Positions 59,261 through 64,000 of a DNA stretch of 64,000 nt are shown piece after piece. The notes under the pieces were generated by a model. That model searched no databases and was not told where the DNA came from. It saw only the letters and a program-made list of their open reading frames with translations. Position 1 is the first letter of the stretch; each line of letters starts with the position of its first letter. The position numbers and the translations under genes were made by a program. Source of the stretch: Chaetoceros tenuissimus (Eukaryota > Bacillariophyta > Thalassiosirophyceae > Chaetocerotales > Chaetocerotaceae); the NCBI GenBank assembly GCA_021927905.1, contig BLLK01000069.1, forward strand, positions 620,001 to 684,000, read 5' to 3'.

Positions 59261-61831
59261 ATGCAAGATAATAGTAAAGACAAGGGGACTCATAACCCAA
59301 TGGACAACACAAACAGCTTTATCGCTGAGTATGCAAACGCACCAAAGGATATCGTTCAAGTAAAGATTGAGAAAATGGATATTACAGAAACAATGGATCT
59401 AGATCAAGAGACAAACTCAGGATGGAGTGTTGTGGGAAAGAAAGGATCAGCGAAGGGCAAGAGCCAAAAGAAATTGCCTGCGAGTAGAAAGAGTACGATG
59501 GACAAAGTGAAGATTGTCACCCAATCGCCAGACAGAATTGTAGCACAACCAGTAAAGGATAAAATGGAGGTAGATAGCGACTCTGATTATGATGATATCT
59601 ATGATGCACCAAAGAAAACAGAGACAAATCAACAAGAAGCAAAGGAAGGCGAAAACAACGATGAGAAAGAAGTAGAATTTGTAAAAACACAAAAAGAAAA
59701 GAAAGTAGCATGGGAGATCACAACCAACGACGGAAAAGATTGGGCTGAATACGAAAGTGATGACGAAGAGGAGCTTGAGGCATTTGCCAAGTCCAAGCTA
59801 AGCAAAGGAGAGAAACACGAAGAGAAGGAACAAACAGAAACCAACAAATCACAAATGGAAGTCATTCATGAAGACGATGAAGATGACCAGCTAAAAAAGC
59901 CTGATGAAACCAATGAAGGGATCAACGGAAAAAGTGCAACGAAGGATAGCAGTCAAAGCGAAAATTCCCAAGGAATTGGAGGTAAAGAAGTGGATACAAA
60001 CAAAATGGACGAAGAACAGAGTTCACTAAAGAAAGCAAATAGCGATAAGCCAAATGAAACGGAAGAAGATAGTGAATCAAGCTCACTAAAGAAGGCAAAT
60101 ACGGATATAAGAACTTTCTCAGATATTACAAAGGCAGGAATCAAACCAAAGTATCTGGAAAATACAGTAAGATATAGATGCCAACTAAGATTCAACCGAG
60201 CCAAAGCTGAAATCGACCACATGAAGGAAACACTTAAAACAGCACTCGACATTGCAAAGAGCATAGATTCGAGCGCGCAATTAGTAACATTAGGGAGAGA
60301 TGCGATGAATATCAAAAATGAGATGGAAATAAACAAACTTGATAGAGAAAGTATCAAAAGCTACATCGACTGGAGGGTAGACCGGAATGAAGTTAACCAG
60401 GTGAAGATCAAACACTCACAGAATAAGGTTGGAATAAGAATTACATACAGCATAGACAAGCTGGCGTTCTTCAACAGATGGAGGGCAATGAGGAAGCCAT
60501 CCAAGGAGCAACTAAGAAACTATTTCGCCATCAGACTCGATAAGGTTCAGAATGGAACGAGAGCATATCAGGTGGGAATGTTTATCGGTACCTCGTATTC
60601 GCAGAATTTGGAAAGACTACAGAAAGAAATAGAACAGGCAACGGGTATTGAGGGTATCGAGGTGTCGTACCAGGATATCTACCAGGTTGGGGTCACTGAA
60701 GAATTGAGAGAAAAGGCATATCAGAAAGCAGACGCATATAATAGATATTCGAGAGACTGGTTTGATGTGATTAATACAAACTCACCAAAAGCTGTAATGG
60801 TTTATGTACAGAACCCAAACATGATGAGAGCTGCAAGAGATTTGCTCCTAGCTAAATATCAAAAAGAAGTAGACGGGCAATGGCCAAGACTTCCAGATGG
60901 GTCCCTGGCAAAGTTTGTACCACTGAAAGGATCAAAAGTATCGGATGAAGTGACAGAACAGATAAAGACCAGACTTCGATACCATATTGAGCTCAACGAC
61001 AAATTCGTTAACATCCCAATAGACGCGACAGAGATAGATGTAAAATATGAAGAGATGGAGAACAAATCAATAAGAGACATACTCCACGAGATGGTTGCAG
61101 AGAAAATATCAGATGACGGAGTGCATGCCAAAGAACCACTTATAAGACATGTTTGCGATAGATGGTCTCCTAACCCCGATGTAAGAAAATACAGCGTTGC
61201 AGTTCTAAGCCCACTCGCTGCAGAAGCCGGACAAAAGATGCAATTTCTACATGAACTATTGGAAACAAGCTTCCCAGCAGCTGCAAGTGTACTGAGAAAA
61301 GTATTCAATACGAAGAAGGAAGAAAAGTATGTTCCAAAAACAACCAAGACCAAGAATGAGGAAGATGACTGGTTTAAAGGGGATGATGAAGAAAGATACA
61401 AGAGGATCAAAATTGAAGGGCTTGAAATAATCCAAAGAGAAGATCTCCCAACAGCTAAAAAAGTGGACAGCACTATTGCAGTAGATGATTTAACATCAAG
61501 CGCGTCGCTCAAAACCATTGAAACGTCGGACAAGACACCAGATACAACAGTGGAGGTATCAGATGCAATTGTTCAAGTAGCTCAAAAATACAGGATGAGG
61601 GTAGAGCAAGTACAAAGAAGGCTAGCACAAGTTAAGGCAAAGTTGAAATTCGTCAATGAATTCAAAGACAAGAAAGAGCACCTTGAGGAAATACTAAGGA
61701 TGAAGAACAAAAGCTTCAATCACATTCTGATAAGCAATCCACTATACTGGAGTTCCAAGCATATTGCAGAAATGATCCTTGAGAGGTACAAAGAAGACCT
61801 GGGCAATAGCCCAGGCGAAGGAAACCAGTAA
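59261..61831 (+). CDS. LINE ORF1, acidic nucleic-acid-binding-type protein
   Basis: 856 residues. The N-terminal 280 are highly charged and low complexity, with Lys/Glu runs and repeats such as SSLKKANSDKPNETEEDSES. The middle (about 285-640) is more ordered (YRCQLRFNRAKAEIDHMKET, AFFNRWRAMRKPSKEQLRNY-like). The C-terminus has a coiled coil (VEQVQRRLAQVKAKLKFVNE). No zinc knuckle is seen. By position it is the ORF1 RNA-binding protein of the LINE; its length is large for an ORF1. It ends just before ORF2. Confidence 0.8.
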   Translation: MQDNSKDKGTHNPMDNTNSFIAEYANAPKDIVQVKIEKMDITETMDLDQETNSGWSVVGKKGSAKGKSQKKLPASRKSTMDKVKIVTQSPDRIVAQPVKDKMEVDSDSDYDDIYDAPKKTETNQQEAKEGENNDEKEVEFVKTQKEKKVAWEITTNDGKDWAEYESDDEEELEAFAKSKLSKGEKHEEKEQTETNKSQMEVIHEDDEDDQLKKPDETNEGINGKSATKDSSQSENSQGIGGKEVDTNKMDEEQSSLKKANSDKPNETEEDSESSSLKKANTDIRTFSDITKAGIKPKYLENTVRYRCQLRFNRAKAEIDHMKETLKTALDIAKSIDSSAQLVTLGRDAMNIKNEMEINKLDRESIKSYIDWRVDRNEVNQVKIKHSQNKVGIRITYSIDKLAFFNRWRAMRKPSKEQLRNYFAIRLDKVQNGTRAYQVGMFIGTSYSQNLERLQKEIEQATGIEGIEVSYQDIYQVGVTEELREKAYQKADAYNRYSRDWFDVINTNSPKAVMVYVQNPNMMRAARDLLLAKYQKEVDGQWPRLPDGSLAKFVPLKGSKVSDEVTEQIKTRLRYHIELNDKFVNIPIDATEIDVKYEEMENKSIRDILHEMVAEKISDDGVHAKEPLIRHVCDRWSPNPDVRKYSVAVLSPLAAEAGQKMQFLHELLETSFPAAASVLRKVFNTKKEEKYVPKTTKTKNEEDDWFKGDDEERYKRIKIEGLEIIQREDLPTAKKVDSTIAVDDLTSSASLKTIETSDKTPDTTVEVSDAIVQVAQKYRMRVEQVQRRLAQVKAKLKFVNEFKDKKEHLEEILRMKNKSFNHILISNPLYWSSKHIAEMILERYKEDLGNSPGEGNQ

Positions 61832-61905
61832 CAAGACTACGGGCGCCAGGAGAGGACAGCAACCAGGGGCCCATAAAGCGGAGGAAGACTGTACATGAAG
61901 TGCTA

Positions 61906-64000
61906 ATGTACAAGGAAGAAGAAAGGAATAAGTGCATTAGGGAAAGAGATGAAGAAGAAGATTGGAGGATAATGTTTGGAAACATTAACGGTTTTCCAAA
62001 ACCAAGCGACGAGGACAAAACCAAGATAGACTTGCTGCAATACCTAGTTCAAGAAGCAATGCCAGATATTCTGGGTATTAGTGAGCATGGGAGAGTAATA
62101 AACAGGCTTCATAGAGATGAACAACCCCAAAAAATAATGGGCAGGTGGGATAAGGAAAGGATATCAAGACTAGTAACAAGATTTGCTTGGCTACACGGCG
62201 AAAGAAATGACAGGGATAAGAATGAAGTGGGAGGAACAGGAATTGTTACCATGAATAAGGGGACAAGCCACACGGTGGCAAGCGGTGAAGATAAGGAGAA
62301 ACTTGGACGGTGGAACTGGGTCACAATTAATGGGAGAAAATCCAAGAAAATTACAATAATATCGGTATACAGACCAACAAAAAATCAGCAAACAACAATA
62401 AGACAATCAGCGGTAATCAGCAGGAAAAGGAAGATTGAAGCACTGGCAAATGAAACCACAACCACATGGATGGAAGATTTGAAGGAACTTGTGAATCAAT
62501 TCAGGGACGAAAAACACGAAGTCATCATTGGAGGAGACTTCAATGACAATCTCAACGATGAAGAAGGATTTGTACAGAAGAGTATGAAAGAGCTGGGGTT
62601 ACGAGAAGTGTTACTCGAAGCGTTCGGAAAAGGCCCAGCTACTTATCAGAGAGGTAGCACAACAATAGATGGAATATTCTGCACAGAAGGCATCGAGATA
62701 GCTAATGGAGGATACATAAGCTTTGAAGACTCCCCGAGCGATCATATGTGGCCATGGATCGATATAAAAGAAAAGAACATGACAGGGAGAAACAGAAAGG
62801 AATTCATTCCGCCGGTAGATAGAAGAGCTACATCAAAAATACCAAAGGTTAAGAAGAAATTTCAGCAATTACTTGAAGAACAAATCAAGAAGTATAACCT
62901 ATATGAAAGAATGAAAAATCTGTCAGAACAAATCAAAGACAACGAGATGGACGAAGATCAGGAAGTAGAATATGAAATGATCGAGATAAGATTCAGAAGA
63001 GCTGTGAAATACGCCGACAGGAGATGTAGGAAAATTAGAAGAGGCCGAGTACCATTTTCAGAAGAGGCAAAGAAGGTTATGTCCAAGATCAGGATTCAAA
63101 AACTTGTACGTCTACGACTACTCATGATGGGAAAGAAAAATAGACCGAAGATGCGGAAATTAAAAAGATACGCGAAGAAAGTAAAATACGAAGGACCTCT
63201 AGAGTTCAAAAGCGTGGAAGAAGCGAATAAGTATCTCAAAGAAAGCTACAACGAGTACAAAGAGCTGAGACCAAGAGCCAGAGAACTAAGGCAAAAATAT
63301 ATCTATGATATTGCAGAAGACTTAGCAAAAGAAGATCCCAACGGAAAGGATGCAGAGTGGTTTGCTAACAAAATTATAAGAGAGGAGGAAATAAAGGAGC
63401 ATTACCGAGAAATAAAGAAAGCCGAAAAGAAGAATATTAGAGGAGGAGTTGAAAGGGTTCTTGTTGAAGATGAGAACGGAGAGAAAAGGATAGTGCATGG
63501 CAAAGAGGAAATTGCAAGAGCAATTAGAGATGCAAACATCAAAAAGAGATTACAAGCGAAAGACACACCTCTGCGATCGGAACCACTAGCAAGTCTATTA
63601 GGAGAACAAATGAAATACGAGAGATGGGAAGAGATACTGCATGGGCAGGTAGAACTGCCAGATGAAGGAATTGAAGAAGGAACTCGCATCTGGTATGATC
63701 TCATGAGAATTCAGGCATACGAAAACTTTGAAATAAAATGGACTCCTGAGGAGTACATCGAATCATGGAAAAAGATTGATGAAAACAAAAGCAGCATGCC
63801 TGGCATACAAGCGGCTCACATAAAATGTATGGACCCAAAGTCAAAAGCAGCTTATGTTGTATCACAACTGGCATTAATACCACTAAAAACTGGATATGCA
63901 CCAATCACATGGCAAGAGGGCATCGACTCTATGATACCAAAGAAAGTTGCTGGAGAGTGCAGACCGGAGAAGCTACGTCTGATTCTTCTCTTTGACGCAA
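61906..64000 (+). CDS. LINE ORF2, APE endonuclease and reverse transcriptase (partial)
   Basis: The frame is open from before 61906 (first ATG chosen) to the window end, about 698 codons. The N-terminal endonuclease shows MFGNINGF (Asn), ILGISEHGR (Glu), ISVYRP, VIIGGDFNDN (Asp/Asn) and SPSDHMWPW (final Asp-His), the full set of APE catalytic motifs. A Lys/Glu-rich linker follows (about 290-560). The RT begins near residue 610 (WKKIDENKSSMPGIQAAHIK, then TWQEGIDSMIPKK and LRLILLFDA); motif C lies outside the window. The frame upstream of the ATG stays open into the end of ORF1, so ORF2 could be made by frameshifting or reinitiation. Confidence 0.88.
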   Translation, partial: MYKEEERNKCIRERDEEEDWRIMFGNINGFPKPSDEDKTKIDLLQYLVQEAMPDILGISEHGRVINRLHRDEQPQKIMGRWDKERISRLVTRFAWLHGERNDRDKNEVGGTGIVTMNKGTSHTVASGEDKEKLGRWNWVTINGRKSKKITIISVYRPTKNQQTTIRQSAVISRKRKIEALANETTTTWMEDLKELVNQFRDEKHEVIIGGDFNDNLNDEEGFVQKSMKELGLREVLLEAFGKGPATYQRGSTTIDGIFCTEGIEIANGGYISFEDSPSDHMWPWIDIKEKNMTGRNRKEFIPPVDRRATSKIPKVKKKFQQLLEEQIKKYNLYERMKNLSEQIKDNEMDEDQEVEYEMIEIRFRRAVKYADRRCRKIRRGRVPFSEEAKKVMSKIRIQKLVRLRLLMMGKKNRPKMRKLKRYAKKVKYEGPLEFKSVEEANKYLKESYNEYKELRPRARELRQKYIYDIAEDLAKEDPNGKDAEWFANKIIREEEIKEHYREIKKAEKKNIRGGVERVLVEDENGEKRIVHGKEEIARAIRDANIKKRLQAKDTPLRSEPLASLLGEQMKYERWEEILHGQVELPDEGIEEGTRIWYDLMRIQAYENFEIKWTPEEYIESWKKIDENKSSMPGIQAAHIKCMDPKSKAAYVVSQLALIPLKTGYAPITWQEGIDSMIPKKVAGECRPEKLRLILLFDA

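Larger units (their letters stand above)
59106..64000 (+). mobile_element. LINE (non-LTR) retrotransposon, 3' end outside window
   Basis: A 5' leader (about 59106-59260), then ORF1 (59261-61831) and ORF2 (from about 61906 to beyond 64000). ORF2 has an APE-type endonuclease before the RT, the hallmark of younger LINE clades. The element's coding strand is strikingly A-rich compared with neighbouring genes. It appears full length at the 5' end, unlike most LINE copies, and both frames are open across the window. It truncates a host gene on the minus strand. Confidence 0.88.

Overview
This is a nuclear window from a diatom, probably a centric one. The evidence is AT-rich DNA, short GT-AG introns (about 70-85 bases), many intron-poor genes, secreted proteins with PSDxPS-type serine/proline repeats and lysine-rich KSPKA/KAPKA clusters, a diatom-style family of MYND proteins that begins MGKKSKRRGGKR, and abundant copia-like and LINE retroelements. 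I cannot name the species. ORFs here often extend upstream of the first ATG, so I moved starts to the first credible ATG.

Layout. 1-4480: coding part of a Ty1/copia-like element, cut by the window edge. 4675-5810: multi-pass membrane protein gene with one frame break. 5935-12367: three minus-strand BTB/T1 (KCTD-like) paralogues, the middle one damaged, around a 2.9 kb gene-poor stretch of tandem repeats and gene fragments. A palindromic repeat of about 60 bases lies upstream of two of the paralogues. 12861-25133: inositol-pentakisphosphate 2-kinase, a small disordered protein, a MntP/YtaF-like membrane protein, a Su(z)12-type PRC2 subunit, a lysine-rich secreted silaffin-like protein, two nuclear-looking or disordered proteins (one with AT-hooks and a helicase-associated motif) and a two-exon unknown. 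25583-33514: FCP1-type CTD phosphatase, TypA/BipA GTPase with an organelle presequence, a small ORF, and a RAP-domain organelle RNA protein.

33946-44282: two large secreted metalloproteases side by side, one reprolysin-like (M12B) and one gametolysin-like (M11). They share cysteine-rich and beta-rich modules at DNA level. The first carries about 1,070 residues of PSD-type repeats, a lysine-rich silaffin-like stretch and a Cys-rich tail.

44474-52696: a 2.13 kb unit holding a complete UDP-GlcNAc pyrophosphorylase gene occurs twice as direct repeats. Between the copies lies a Penelope-like retroelement with 332-base direct terminal repeats that contain a hammerhead-ribozyme-like core. Topologically this is an insertion with a 2.1 kb target duplication, or an insertion at the joint of a tandem duplication.

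52990-58534: a CCCH zinc finger-YTH-DCD fusion protein (CPSF30-like), two MYND-finger genes and the 3' part of an unknown gene that ends abruptly next to a LINE. 59100-64000: a LINE with a long acidic ORF1 and an APE-endonuclease/RT ORF2 running off the window.

Functional themes are chromatin and transcription (SUZ12, FCP1, AT-hook protein, CPSF30-YTH), inositol phosphate and amino-sugar metabolism (IPK1, UAP1 twice), cell-surface or cell-wall proteins (metalloproteases, silaffin-like protein), organelle gene expression (TypA, RAP), and recent retroelement activity.
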